Source: JOPF133 sp052144935
Lineage (GTDB): Bacteria; Acidobacteriota; Terriglobia; Bryobacterales; Bryobacteraceae
Reading direction: 5' to 3'
DNA length: 64,000 bases
Assembly (NCBI GenBank): GCA_052144935.1
Contig: JBKQPR010000214.1
Coordinates: forward strand, 33,576 to 97,575
A model generated the notes under the pieces. That model saw nothing but the letters and a program-made list of their open reading frames with translations. It had not been told where the DNA came from and searched no databases. The position numbers and the translations under genes were made by a program. This document shows, piece after piece, positions 41,569-51,234 of this stretch; within the stretch, counting starts at the first letter, position 1; each line of letters opens with the position of its first letter.

Positions 41569-44500
41569 CTACGGTGTAACCGTAACCTGCACCCCCGTCT
41601 GTGCCAGAACCTGATTGTTCGCGTCCCTATACTTGACCTGGTAATACAAAACCCGCTGCGGCAATCCCGGAATGCTCAGTGAGCACCCTCCCGCACAGGG
41701 TAAGCCCGTCAATCCGCTCTCCACCCCTCCCGTGCCTTCGCTCGCAAAGTAAAACGGAACCGCCCCGATTGCCGCACTCGCTGCGGTGCAAACATCTTGT
41801 CTCGTAGTGCAAAAAAACTGAGTCGCTGACCCGTTCTCTACGTATCCGAACTCGACGATCGCGTTCGTCACCCCCAGCCCGGCCGGAGCGGTCAGGTTGA
41901 CAGTGATGGGGATGAACGTGTTGCGCTCGTAGGAATCCGGCGTGGGATACGGCGGAACTTTTCCAGCCAGGATCTCGTATGGCGCCCCGTATCCTTGATT
42001 TGGGGGTGGGCCGGACTCCAGCAGCAGCCACGAGGCGTCTGGGAGCGTTCGCACGTTTGCATTCGGGTCGTTCAGCCTTTGCCGGAGAAGTCCCTTCGTC
42101 AGAGTGCGCGCGAGCAATCCGGGTTGATCCTGGGATTGATACCCGATCTGCCCGATTGCGTTGAGGTAAGCTCCGGTGTTGAACACACACATATCCGTGC
42201 CGCGGTAGGAGCACCCGTACACAAAGCTGCCGGGCGAGCCGGAAACTGGAGTGGCGTCCGGGCAGTTCATGTAAATGTCGCCCCTTGACGATCCCGTTCT
42301 GCATTCTCCGGCATTCCGGGCGATGCAGTACTGATAGGCGTTTGCGCCGGTTGTGCCGATCGCATTTCCCGTAGCCGGTGAGCTGATGTCCGCCAGGGGC
42401 TGGGTTCCGCAGAATGCCATGGTGGCCTGAAGTTTCCGGTTGATGCCAGTGGCAATTCCGCTGGCCCCGCCGATGTCTCCGAGATTGTCACCGTCGGTGG
42501 TGGTGGTCGTGAACTTGTAAAGCTGTCCGGACACGAGCGAGGCCGTTCCCGCGAGGCCGGGACCCACCGAGCTGGCCGGCCGCTGGTCCATGAACCATGT
42601 GGATGGGGCGTTGTCTTGAGACGCGCTCACGTGAGGCTGCGCGGCTTCTGTGTACTCCGTGACTCCTTGCGTTCCGGCAAACGATGGGGAGTAGCTTTCG
42701 AACACGTTGGGGGCGCCGAATCCCGAGCCATTGAGCACGGCGTAGGCTTGGTTAAACGGCGCGAGCGAATGGCTGCCGGCGGCATCGTCTCCTATTACAA
42801 AGGTGGGCCGCGGCGTCACGTGGTCGTAGTAGTACTCTGCGTTGATGGTCGTGCCGCCCGAATTCAGACCGTAAGGGTCTGTCATGTAATCCCAGGTCCA
42901 GGTGCTGTTTCCGTAGGGCGCGGTCGCTCCACACACGGTGTTGAGAATCAGGGTACCCGAGTAGGCCTGGGGTGTCGTTACGTATCCCGCGGAGGGGTAG
43001 GCTCGCTGGAAGAGCCAGTTACTTCCGCTCTTCGAGATCAGCGCCATCAGCTCGTTATGCCCCTGGCCGGCGCTGAAGAGATCTCCCGCCGCTGCTGCCT
43101 GCAAGTACCCCAGCGAACTGTTTCTTGGGCAGCCTAACTGGTCCGGTGAAACCGGCGAGGGATTGCAGGGTTCCCCGTCCACCGTGAGAATGTCGCACCC
43201 GGCGCTCCCCGCAGGACAGCCGCCGATGCCGGCCGCGATGGAAGGCGTTGACGTGAGAGTTCCCGAGGTGACCGTGGAGTAATACGGGCCGCCGCCCGGC
43301 GCACCTGTGTTATCCCAAAACTTTCCGGCTATCCAGGCGACGTTCGACGATGTCCCGGTGAAACTTGCCGCATGAAGAGCGCACCACCTGGCCGGGGCAA
43401 CGGCCCACGTGGTCTGGGCCGCTATCACGCAACCTGCCTGCCCGGAGGCGATCGCCCCCACGCATCCCGCCGACGTGCTTACCATCGTGGGATTGAAGAC
43501 CGCGATCCACGCGATGGTGTCCTGGTCCCCTTCATTGCACTGCAACAGCAGATTGCCGCTTTGAATGCTGATAACGCCACAGCCGTTGGCGAAGACGGTT
43601 TTGCTGAAGGCGGGGGACTGGCTGGCGGTGAAATTCTGAAGCAGGCTCACGATGTCGGTTGACGTTGACGACGGGGTGAGGTTGGTGCAGGAAATGGACA
43701 AATTGCCCGTCTGGTTGGTGCTGGTCATGCTGCACGACACGATGATCTCTACTCCGGAGTTGTCGGACGCGGTGCAATAGAAGGTCTCCGGATTCGTCGG
43801 CCCGGTTCCTATGAGAGTGAGGGAGTTGTTGTTGCAGAACCCTCCGGACCAGCCGTTTGTGCCGCTCTGGCCCGGGAAAGAGAAGTAGCCGAGAAAAGTG
43901 CTGACGCCAGTCGTGCGGTCGATCCAATACATCGACGGGGCAACCAGGCAGTGGTAGCCGTAATCTCCCGTGACCGCATTCAGCGTCGCCGTATCGCTGC
44001 AAACCTGCGGCGGCCCCGAACTTGGCCAGTCGGCGGTGACCGAACGTGCCCAGGTCGCCTTGGCGTATTGAAGGTAGATCGTGTCCAGGCTGGATGTTTG
44101 CTTGCGCACCATGAAGCCGAAGTTGCCGCCGCTGTAACTCGCCCCTGTCGCTGGTAAGGTTATTGCCGGTGAACAGGACGGCGGTGTAATTGCTAAAGCC
44201 GTGGCTGTCACCGTGGTCGATGAAATCGTGCATAACGACCCTGCGATGGTGATCTGGCTGCCCGCCGTCCAGTTCGGATAGAAGTAGGACCCACCCTGCC
44301 ATGTGACATTCCCGGAGCTATCCACGTTTACCGTGCCGCTGACGGCCGCCATATCCGCCATGGTTAGGGGTGGATAACCAGCGGGGGTCAACGTTGCCAT
44401 CAACGGCGCCAGGCTTCCCGCGACGGAAAAGCTGGAAGGAAGGGCGGTCGTCCCCAAGGCAACGCTGATAACGTTGGCGCTAGTGGGCCAACACGAAACC

Positions 44501-47500
44501 CCTCCGTTTACGCTAGGGCATACCTGGATGTTGGCATTGCTTCCGGTCGTACATGTCCCCGCGGAACCGCCACACCAACCGAGTACGGAGAAGTCCATCG
44601 CGTCCACGGGTTGCCCGGCGCCGGCCGATAGGGTCGCGTCTCCGATAAACAGCCAATCGCTCGTCGAACCGGTATAGCTGGCGGCGTTGCTGTCGTTCAC
44701 CAGCACGTAGGAAGGGTTGCTCCAATTGCTGCCCGCCACTACGTTCGTGAACGCAAGATCGCCCCCTCCCGAGGGGAAATCCTGTGGCATAGTCACCCGC
44801 TGAAGCAACATGCCGGTCTGAGGATCCACCACCCCTTCGCTCCGCCCCGTGGTGTTGTTCCAGCTCACGAACTGCGGCCATGCGTACTGGCCTCCGGCGA
44901 CCCAGTAGGAGGCCGAAGCCGCGTTTGGCGCCGGTGGCAAGTCTTCATTGAAGGTCTGGCCCAGGAGGATGTTTCCGGTCGTGAAGTTTCCGCTGACCGT
45001 GGCCGACCCGCACGTGATCTGGTAGTAGTGTTGCGTATACGCCTGCAATGCGCGGGAATACCAATTGCCGTCGCTGCCCTGTTGACCGGCGCGCTGCCCG
45101 ATCACGAACGTCCGCATCGTCCCGCTGGTCACGCTGCCTGTGCGGCTGTCTAGATTCGAACCGCTGAACAGTGTCGGATCGACATCGTGAACCAGAGGGG
45201 ATAGCGTATTCGACTGGCTCACCTGCACCGTGCACGCGTCCGAACTGGGGGCCGTGTAGGTCAGGACCGCTTGGGTCGCGGTGACACTGCTCACCGAAAG
45301 ATTGGCAATCGACCCGCCGGAAGTTGACTTGAAGACCCACTGCAGGGCGCCGATGTTGCCGATACCGCTTTGATACGTCCAGGTTGGATTTACCGGCGTC
45401 GCCGTGCTCTGGACCATGTAAGCCAATGCGCTCCCATATGCGTTGCCGCTGCTGTACTGCACCTGATCCGTGGGCGTGAACCCCGTGCTGACTGTAACTG
45501 GCCAATCAAACCCGCCGGCGTTGCTAGAGGTGCAAGTAATAACCAACTCGTTTGGTCCGCTTGGCGTCAGGCTGCCCGGCTGAATCGTAGAACCGGTATG
45601 CCATGCCGTCTGGATGCCCCCCGATCCACCAGCCCCGGTATCCAGTGGGCTGCCCGCTGTCACATTGGCAAACCCTGCGACCTCCAGACTGCTCATAGAT
45701 CCGCTGGAGTTCGTGAGCGTGAAGGTCTGGCTGGTGCCCACCCCAGCGCCGCCGCAGCTTGTACCAGCCACGGGGGCATAATAGGCGTAACCATAACCGA
45801 GGGCATTTTGGGATGCCGCCCACGTGTTGCCGCAACTGTCCGACATGGCGCCGGCTATTCCGTAGTCTTGGCTTGAGCAGGCTACCAATAAGGTCGCCGG
45901 CCCTGTGGTAACCATGTCGATACCGGATGTGGCGATAGAACTGGCGTTCCCAGATGCCGTGCCATGGTTCACGAGCGTTACCGCCGTCGATGGTGGCGTA
46001 TACAGCGGAATCGCCGCACCCGGCCCCTTCGCCCACAAAGCGGGACGAATGGCGTTCATCTCCGCGACCAATTCCTGATCCGCCAGGTCCCTGTGCCAAA
46101 CGCGCAAGAGCGATTGAATTCCCCAGAACGACTTGGAGCTGTCTCCGATCTCCAGGGCGGTGCTGCTCCAGGTAGTAGCCATGGCGGCCACCGCGGAGGT
46201 TTGCGCCACCGTAAGCTGGGTAAGATCGCTCCCGATCCCAGCGGAGGTGTACACGGTGACTTCGTTCTGGCTATTCCTCCGCACCACAATGCAGCCAAGT
46301 CCGTTATCGGGTATCACCACACTGCCGAGAGCGGTGTTGTTAAAGAGCACATTCCACAAGTTGCTTCCGGCCCATGTGATCTGGATGTCTGTGCTTTTTT
46401 GCAGCACAATCGCATTGGAGCCGGGAGAGCCAACGAGCGCCGCAGGATAATGCCCGAAGCAATCGATCAATGTCAGCCCGCCCGCCAGCGCCTGCGTGTA
46501 GGGAGTCGTAAAAGACTGCGTTCCAATAATATCGCTGCTCGGAAATGCGCCGCCCGCGCTGGATGTAGAAGCCTCCGAGAACATCCACAGGCCGTACTGA
46601 TCGATGACCAGGGGGTTCATCAGCCCTTCGGCGGCAATGGAGGAAGGAGTCCAGCCCCATTTCTGCTGCGCATCCGAAGGGGCCAGGTTCATGACAGCCC
46701 TCGCTCCCACCGAAGGCATGTCGAAGTTATACGCGAGGTCCAGGCCGTTCGTGATCTCTCCAGGGATCAGGGAGGGGGCAGCGGTGGAGGCCGAAGACTT
46801 AGGGCCGAACGACACGCCGCGCGTCACATACATATCGTAGCCATTGGCCGTCGGGTTGCCGTAGTTGATGCCGAAGTTTCCCCCCACATCTTCCAGGTTG
46901 ACGGTGGTCACCCCATTAGAGGAAGCCTGGCTCGCCGCGATCCAGCTCGGGAATTCCGGGCCGGTCCAGACATATGGGTCCGGGGTGCGCGGCAGAAATC
47001 CGATCTGGACGATGGGCGACCAGGGGAACTGGCCGTTATCGAAGATTGGAACTCCGGAGCTGATGGAATCCGGCGTTACTCCCGGACCTCCGGGGAATTG
47101 GTACGCGGTGACATAGCGGTTCTGGGCCGTGAGGTATAGCGTCGACGGGGTATTTCCCCCGCGCCCCATGCCCTCGAGAAAAAACTGGATCGGGTTCATC
47201 GCCGTACACGTGCCGCCCCAGTTGGAGTTGAGAAGCCCAGCCGCATCCGTCTGCGGGCCGCTGAAGCATTGCGAACGGGTGAGATCCTGCAGGGGCCAAT
47301 CCTCGATCCGCATCCGGTTGAGGGTGATGTGCCCCCCGCCGATTCCCCAGAAGTACACAAAGCCGTCACTGCCCCCGTGCTTGGTTCCGTTCTGATAATC
47401 GCTCGCATCCGTTTGAATGGGGGTAATCAGGTTGGTCGAGAAACTGGAGGCCGAGGTCGGGATGTCCCAGGCGTACACCGTAATCGTTCCGCCGCCGCTC

Positions 47501-49830
47501 CCGGTCCCTCCAGTCGAGGACCATAACCAGCCCGTGCAGGACGATCCAATCGACCATGAGATTGTCGGAGTGCTCGTCGCGGCGGTGACCCCGAATACCC
47601 CGTTGACGTTCGGGAAACTGCTGCCGTTCGCCCCTTCCACGACGATGGCCAGGGCGCCGGGAGACTGCATGATCCCGTTCGTTCCGGTGGTGGTGATGTC
47701 CGTGATGTTCAGCGCGCTCGTTGCGGTGACCGTGCCGCCCGAGCACGTCATGTTAGTGATGTACGTCGTGTTTGGTCCGGCGTTGTGCTCAGGGGTAAGG
47801 CTGCTGGCCAGGTAGTCGGCGGACTTCATCAGCTTCGTTCCGTGGGCGGGGGTCTGCACGTCGTACATCGTGAAATAGAGCACGCCGTTGACGCTGATGC
47901 AGGACTCCGGCACCCAGTAGTGACTGTACGAATTGAAGGGCAGATTGTTGATGCCGTTCTGCCAGAGGGTGCCCAGCATCGTGCCGGAGGTCATCGCCGT
48001 GTCGGTGAATTTCACGAAGTTCTGCGTTCCGAAGCCTTGGCCATCGAACTGCGGCAGGCTCGGCGATCCATTTATGCCGAAGCCGTAATTGCTCCAGTAC
48101 GTGTTGCCGTCCGGCGCCCAGCAGGGGTATGCGGTGTCCGTCGCGGCCCACGCTCCGGTCTGGGGTGCCCCGTTGATCCCCGCGTACCGGTCTCCGAGCT
48201 TGGTCCGCACCAACTTGGTATTGAGCATGGCGACCGGGTTCGACGCCGGCACGGATGCGAGTGTGATCGGCCCCTGCGCCGAGGAACTGGCGCAGCCCGC
48301 GGCATTGCAACTCGTGACGATGCATGAAGAGCCGCTGGCGCCGGCCGGCATCGGATTGCTCGCCATCGCATGGCTAGTCACCCCCCACGTCGAGCCGTCG
48401 CCGGTCGTGGCATACGGATTGACTACATTGGAGGTATAAGTGTTCCACGGGCTGCTTGCGCCGCACGATACGGTCGAATCCGCCGCCACGTTGGTAATCC
48501 AGGTGGCATATACCGACCAGGGCGAGTTGGCCACGATGGAGACATTGGAGATCGTAGGGGGCGTGGTAGCGATAAAACTCGCCGTCGCCGTGGTCGAGCT
48601 GTCGGTGATCGTGAGCGTCCCCGTGGCGCTCCCATCCGTGAGAGTGGCCGTGGCTGCCGTGTTGCTGGTCACCGTGGGCGTGCCAATGCTGGCTCCGCTT
48701 CCTCCGCTCACCGAGAATAATCCGCCGGCTGCTTCGCTTGTCCAAAGAGTGTTCGCGCCAGTAAGCGTGAGAGTTGGAGTTGTGCCCGTCATCCCCGAGG
48801 TTGGGCTTATCGAGAGGGTTGCCGCGGTTACCGCCGCGGTTCCAAAGGCAATCCCGGTCACGCTCTCCGTAACGGTCAGGGTTCCCGTAGCAGAGCCGGT
48901 AGTGACCACCAGAGTTGCCGCCGTTCCACTCGTGACATTCTGACTCACTTTGGTAACCCCGGTGACGCCGGAAGGCGTAAACACCGTCGTTCCGTTTACC
49001 CAGGACGTGCCCGTACCGGTGAGTGTCAGGACGATATTCCCAGAGTGATTCGCCGGGATGGTGGTTGGGCTTATGGTCAGGCTCCCTGCGGGGGCTAACT
49101 TGAACGCCCATTGCATCGCTGCAATCAGCGGATTACCGCTATCTCCTGGAGTCCATGTCGGAGCCGTCGCGCTTGTAGTTGGATCTACGTACCAGGCCAG
49201 GGCGCTGCCGTAAGAAGTCCCGGAAACGTAGTCCACCTGATCCTGAAGAGTAAATGGTGTACCAACGCTAAACGGCCAGAAAGCCCCGCCCAATCCCCCG
49301 TTCACACAACTGACCACCAGCTCCCCGCTTTGGCCTGGCGTCAGGTTCGGCACGGTATAACTGTTCGCGAAAACATAGCCTCCCGATACTGTTACGTCCA
49401 GCGGGCTGTTGGTGGGGACCTGGGTAAACCCCGCCACCTCCAGACTACTCGCGGAACTCGAACCGTTGGTTAGCGTGAACGTCTGAGCAGTGCTCACGCC
49501 CAGACCTCCGGCGCAACCTGTACCCGTCACCGGCGCATAATAGGCGTAGCCCTGGCCCGCCCCGCCAATCTGTTGCGCGGTCCAAGTGTTGCCGCAACTG
49601 TCCGTCACCGCGCCGGTCACGCCGTAGGCCCCGCCTGAGCAAGCCACGAGCAGCTTGGCCGGCCCCCCCGCCACCATGTCAATTCCGGACACGGTGATAG
49701 AACTGGCATTCCCGGACGCCGTGCCATGGTTCACAAGAGCCGGTTGGGCAAGCGCGATGGAGGCCAAGAGCGAAACGCCGGCAACAAATCCAACCACGCC
49801 AGGTATCCTCATTGGAGCAAGGATTCTCAT
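41569..49830 (-). CDS. Giant secreted repeat protein (about 2753 residues)
   Basis: Starts at the ATG at 49830 (MRILAPMRIPGVVGFVAGVS), overlapping the upstream stop by four bases; a second in-frame ATG lies at 49812. A signal peptide ends near SIALAQ. The mature protein is rich in Gly, Ser, Thr and Asn. A domain of about 213 residues occurs twice, near residues 31-243 and 1286-1500, starting VNHGTASGNASSI. After the first copy come Ig-like or cadhesin-like segments (SGMTGTTPTLTLTGANT) and a fibronectin-like one. Near residues 1070-1265 is a LamG/concanavalin-like region (WHRDLADQELVAEMNAIRPA). Many paired cysteines suggest disulfides. No catalytic motif or sorting signal was recognised. I infer a cell-surface or extracellular adhesin or stalk. 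Confidence 0.75.
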   Translation of the reverse strand: MRILAPMRIPGVVGFVAGVSLLASIALAQPALVNHGTASGNASSITVSGIDMVAGGPAKLLVACSGGAYGVTGAVTDSCGNTWTAQQIGGAGQGYAYYAPVTGTGCAGGLGVSTAQTFTLTNGSSSASSLEVAGFTQVPTNSPLDVTVSGGYVFANSYTVPNLTPGQSGELVVSCVNGGLGGAFWPFSVGTPFTLQDQVDYVSGTSYGSALAWYVDPTTSATAPTWTPGDSGNPLIAAMQWAFKLAPAGSLTISPTTIPANHSGNIVLTLTGTGTSWVNGTTVFTPSGVTGVTKVSQNVTSGTAATLVVTTGSATGTLTVTESVTGIAFGTAAVTAATLSISPTSGMTGTTPTLTLTGANTLWTSEAAGGLFSVSGGSGASIGTPTVTSNTAATATLTDGSATGTLTITDSSTTATASFIATTPPTISNVSIVANSPWSVYATWITNVAADSTVSCGASSPWNTYTSNVVNPYATTGDGSTWGVTSHAMASNPMPAGASGSSCIVTSCNAAGCASSSAQGPITLASVPASNPVAMLNTKLVRTKLGDRYAGINGAPQTGAWAATDTAYPCWAPDGNTYWSNYGFGINGSPSLPQFDGQGFGTQNFVKFTDTAMTSGTMLGTLWQNGINNLPFNSYSHYWVPESCISVNGVLYFTMYDVQTPAHGTKLMKSADYLASSLTPEHNAGPNTTYITNMTCSGGTVTATSALNITDITTTGTNGIMQSPGALAIVVEGANGSSFPNVNGVFGVTAATSTPTISWSIGSSCTGWLWSSTGGTGSGGGTITVYAWDIPTSASSFSTNLITPIQTDASDYQNGTKHGGSDGFVYFWGIGGGHITLNRMRIEDWPLQDLTRSQCFSGPQTDAAGLLNSNWGGTCTAMNPIQFFLEGMGRGGNTPSTLYLTAQNRYVTAYQFPGGPGVTPDSISSGVPIFDNGQFPWSPIVQIGFLPRTPDPYVWTGPEFPSWIAASQASSNGVTTVNLEDVGGNFGINYGNPTANGYDMYVTRGVSFGPKSSASTAAPSLIPGEITNGLDLAYNFDMPSVGARAVMNLAPSDAQQKWGWTPSSIAAEGLMNPLVIDQYGLWMFSEASTSSAGGAFPSSDIIGTQSFTTPYTQALAGGLTLIDCFGHYPAALVGSPGSNAIVLQKSTDIQITWAGSNLWNVLFNNTALGSVVIPDNGLGCIVVRRNSQNEVTVYTSAGIGSDLTQLTVAQTSAVAAMATTWSSTALEIGDSSKSFWGIQSLLRVWHRDLADQELVAEMNAIRPALWAKGPGAAIPLYTPPSTAVTLVNHGTASGNASSIATSGIDMVTTGPATLLVACSSQDYGIAGAMSDSCGNTWAASQNALGYGYAYYAPVAGTSCGGAGVGTSQTFTLTNSSGSMSSLEVAGFANVTAGSPLDTGAGGSGGIQTAWHTGSTIQPGSLTPSGPNELVITCTSSNAGGFDWPVTVSTGFTPTDQVQYSSGNAYGSALAYMVQSTATPVNPTWTYQSGIGNIGALQWVFKSTSGGSIANLSVSSVTATQAVLTYTAPSSDACTVQVSQSNTLSPLVHDVDPTLFSGSNLDSRTGSVTSGTMRTFVIGQRAGQQGSDGNWYSRALQAYTQHYYQITCGSATVSGNFTTGNILLGQTFNEDLPPAPNAASASYWVAGGQYAWPQFVSWNNTTGRSEGVVDPQTGMLLQRVTMPQDFPSGGGDLAFTNVVAGSNWSNPSYVLVNDSNAASYTGSTSDWLFIGDATLSAGAGQPVDAMDFSVLGWCGGSAGTCTTGSNANIQVCPSVNGGVSCWPTSANVISVALGTTALPSSFSVAGSLAPLMATLTPAGYPPLTMADMAAVSGTVNVDSSGNVTWQGGSYFYPNWTAGSQITIAGSLCTISSTTVTATALAITPPSCSPAITLPATGASYSGGNFGFMVRKQTSSLDTIYLQYAKATWARSVTADWPSSGPPQVCSDTATLNAVTGDYGYHCLVAPSMYWIDRTTGVSTFLGYFSFPGQSGTNGWSGGFCNNNSLTLIGTGPTNPETFYCTASDNSGVEIIVSCSMTSTNQTGNLSISCTNLTPSSTSTDIVSLLQNFTASQSPAFSKTVFANGCGVISIQSGNLLLQCNEGDQDTIAWIAVFNPTMVSTSAGCVGAIASGQAGCVIAAQTTWAVAPARWCALHAASFTGTSSNVAWIAGKFWDNTGAPGGGPYYSTVTSGTLTSTPSIAAGIGGCPAGSAGCDILTVDGEPCNPSPVSPDQLGCPRNSSLGYLQAAAAGDLFSAGQGHNELMALISKSGSNWLFQRAYPSAGYVTTPQAYSGTLILNTVCGATAPYGNSTWTWDYMTDPYGLNSGGTTINAEYYYDHVTPRPTFVIGDDAAGSHSLAPFNQAYAVLNGSGFGAPNVFESYSPSFAGTQGVTEYTEAAQPHVSASQDNAPSTWFMDQRPASSVGPGLAGTASLVSGQLYKFTTTTTDGDNLGDIGGASGIATGINRKLQATMAFCGTQPLADISSPATGNAIGTTGANAYQYCIARNAGECRTGSSRGDIYMNCPDATPVSGSPGSFVYGCSYRGTDMCVFNTGAYLNAIGQIGYQSQDQPGLLARTLTKGLLRQRLNDPNANVRTLPDASWLLLESGPPPNQGYGAPYEILAGKVPPYPTPDSYERNTFIPITVNLTAPAGLGVTNAIVEFGYVENGSATQFFCTTRQDVCTAASAAIGAVPFYFASEGTGGVESGLTGLPCAGGCSLSIPGLPQRVLYYQVKYRDANNQVLAQTGVQVTVTP
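45332..49740 (-). repeat. Two copies of a ~640-base coding domain, 3.8 kb apart
   Basis: Copy 1 spans about 49103-49740 and copy 2 about 45332-45975. Both begin GTGCCATGGTTCAC on the plus strand (minus-strand VNHGTASGNASS) and end with a QWAFK/QWVFK codon block. Blocks such as DSCGNTW, GYAYYAPV and SSLEVAGF are the same in both, while the rest has diverged. Confidence 0.85.
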
Positions 49831-51212
49831 TGGAGTTTCACCCCGCCCAACAGCACCTTCACCGCGCCCGCCGTCAGGGTGGTGAAGGCCGCCGGGCTGG
49901 TATTGGTCTCGGTCAGCCAGAGGTACGCCGTGTTGGTCCCGCTCATCGCCTGTGGAAGTGCCGCGAAGTTCCCGGCAATCAACCCTTGCAACCCGACCAA
50001 ACCGCCGCTGGTCCAACTGGCGCAGGTCATCGCGGCGGTAAACGTAGTGCTGCTGGTCCACGTCGCAGTGAACGTGCCGTTGTAGTTGGTCGGATTCGCG
50101 CCGGACACCACAACCGTCGCCGTCTGATTGGCCGGTAGAACCGGAGCCGAAAGGACGAATGAACCAACCCCAACCGCGCACGCCGTGCCGCTAGCGAGTT
50201 GGTAGCCAACCTGTACGGGCAGCATGTAAGCGGTCGGATTCGTCAGGGTGCCAACGCTCAACTGAAGGGCCGTGATCGCGGGCGCTCCCCCAGTCGCCTG
50301 GAATCCACTAGTAATCGAAATCACCGTACGATTCATGCTGACTGGCTCCGTGAAGGTAGCAAGCCCAGGACCCTGATAAGGACCCGTGGTCGCCTGCCCG
50401 GAATAATCGGTGTAGGACACCGTTCCGGTAATGCTCGGCTCCGGATTTGTGTAGGCGGTAAAGCCGGAATGCAGGCTGGAGAAAATTGCGCCGCCTCCCC
50501 CGGCGACTTGCGTCCACGTATTCGTCGCGGTGCATAAGTAAAGATTCGAGCCGGCCGAAGCCGAAGTATTGAAAAAGATCTGGCCTACCGAACACGTCCC
50601 TGGATTTGAAGAACCCTGCGAGTATGCCACCCGCGTCCAGGTATTGGCCGCGGTGCATGCGTAAATCTGTAACCCGGCCGGCTGATCCGTGGCTTGATAC
50701 AGCGATGCTCCCACCGTACACGTGCTTGGAATCGCCGAGAGGGCCCCCGAGAGCAGCCCGGAGGCGCCGGTGGATCCCGTTGGCCCTGTCGGGCCGATGG
50801 ACCCTGTCGCGCCCGCAGTTCCGGTTGCACCCGTGGGCCCGGTTGGCCCTGCAGCCCCGGTGGATCCGGTTGAACCTGTAGCGCCCGTGGGTCCGGTTGG
50901 ACCCGTGGGCCCGGTCGGTCCGGCTGCGCCGGACTGTTGCGTCCAAGCCCCCGGCGAGCCCGTGCAGTAATTCAGATTCTGCCCCACCGTGGCGTCCGTG
51001 GCAAAATACATTTGGCCCGCTGTGCAAGTCGAGGGTCTCGCGGATAACAACCCGGTCTCCACGGGTACGGTGCTGCCCGCTCCGCTGAAATCGACCGTTG
51101 CGTTCGTACCGGTCGATCTGAGGATGCCCGTGAATACCCTGCCGCCGTTGACCGTCGTCTGTGCGCTGCACACAATCGCGCAGAAGCCTAATAATGTGAT
51201 TCTTCTCGTCAT
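49827..51212 (-). CDS. Secreted collagen-like repeat protein
   Basis: A 461-residue protein from the ATG at 51212 (MTRRITLLGFCAIVCSAQT), with a signal peptide of about 18 residues. Residues 90-150 are about 19 Gly-X-Y triplets of the GPTGPTGATGSTG type, the bacterial collagen-like pattern that forms a triple helix. On either side are three copies of a short two-cysteine module (for example TCSVGQIFFNTSASAGSNLY). The C-terminal 230 residues form a beta-rich, phage-tail-fibre-like domain. The protein should be a trimer. It lies 22 bases after the upstream repeat protein and overlaps the giant gene by four bases, so the three genes form one operon. Confidence 0.78.
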   Translation of the reverse strand: MTRRITLLGFCAIVCSAQTTVNGGRVFTGILRSTGTNATVDFSGAGSTVPVETGLLSARPSTCTAGQMYFATDATVGQNLNYCTGSPGAWTQQSGAAGPTGPTGPTGPTGATGSTGSTGAAGPTGPTGATGTAGATGSIGPTGPTGSTGASGLLSGALSAIPSTCTVGASLYQATDQPAGLQIYACTAANTWTRVAYSQGSSNPGTCSVGQIFFNTSASAGSNLYLCTATNTWTQVAGGGGAIFSSLHSGFTAYTNPEPSITGTVSYTDYSGQATTGPYQGPGLATFTEPVSMNRTVISITSGFQATGGAPAITALQLSVGTLTNPTAYMLPVQVGYQLASGTACAVGVGSFVLSAPVLPANQTATVVVSGANPTNYNGTFTATWTSSTTFTAAMTCASWTSGGLVGLQGLIAGNFAALPQAMSGTNTAYLWLTETNTSPAAFTTLTAGAVKVLLGGVKLQ

Positions 51213-51234
51213 TGTAGAAAGACCTCGAATTCCC

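Noticed and set aside
49830..50181. N-terminal 117-codon extension of the giant protein
   Set aside because: It overlaps the collagen-like gene in another frame and lacks sense. The signal peptide begins at 49830.
50760..50935. GC-rich short repeats as an intergenic repeat element
   Set aside because: They encode Gly-X-Y triplets in the middle of an intact secreted protein.
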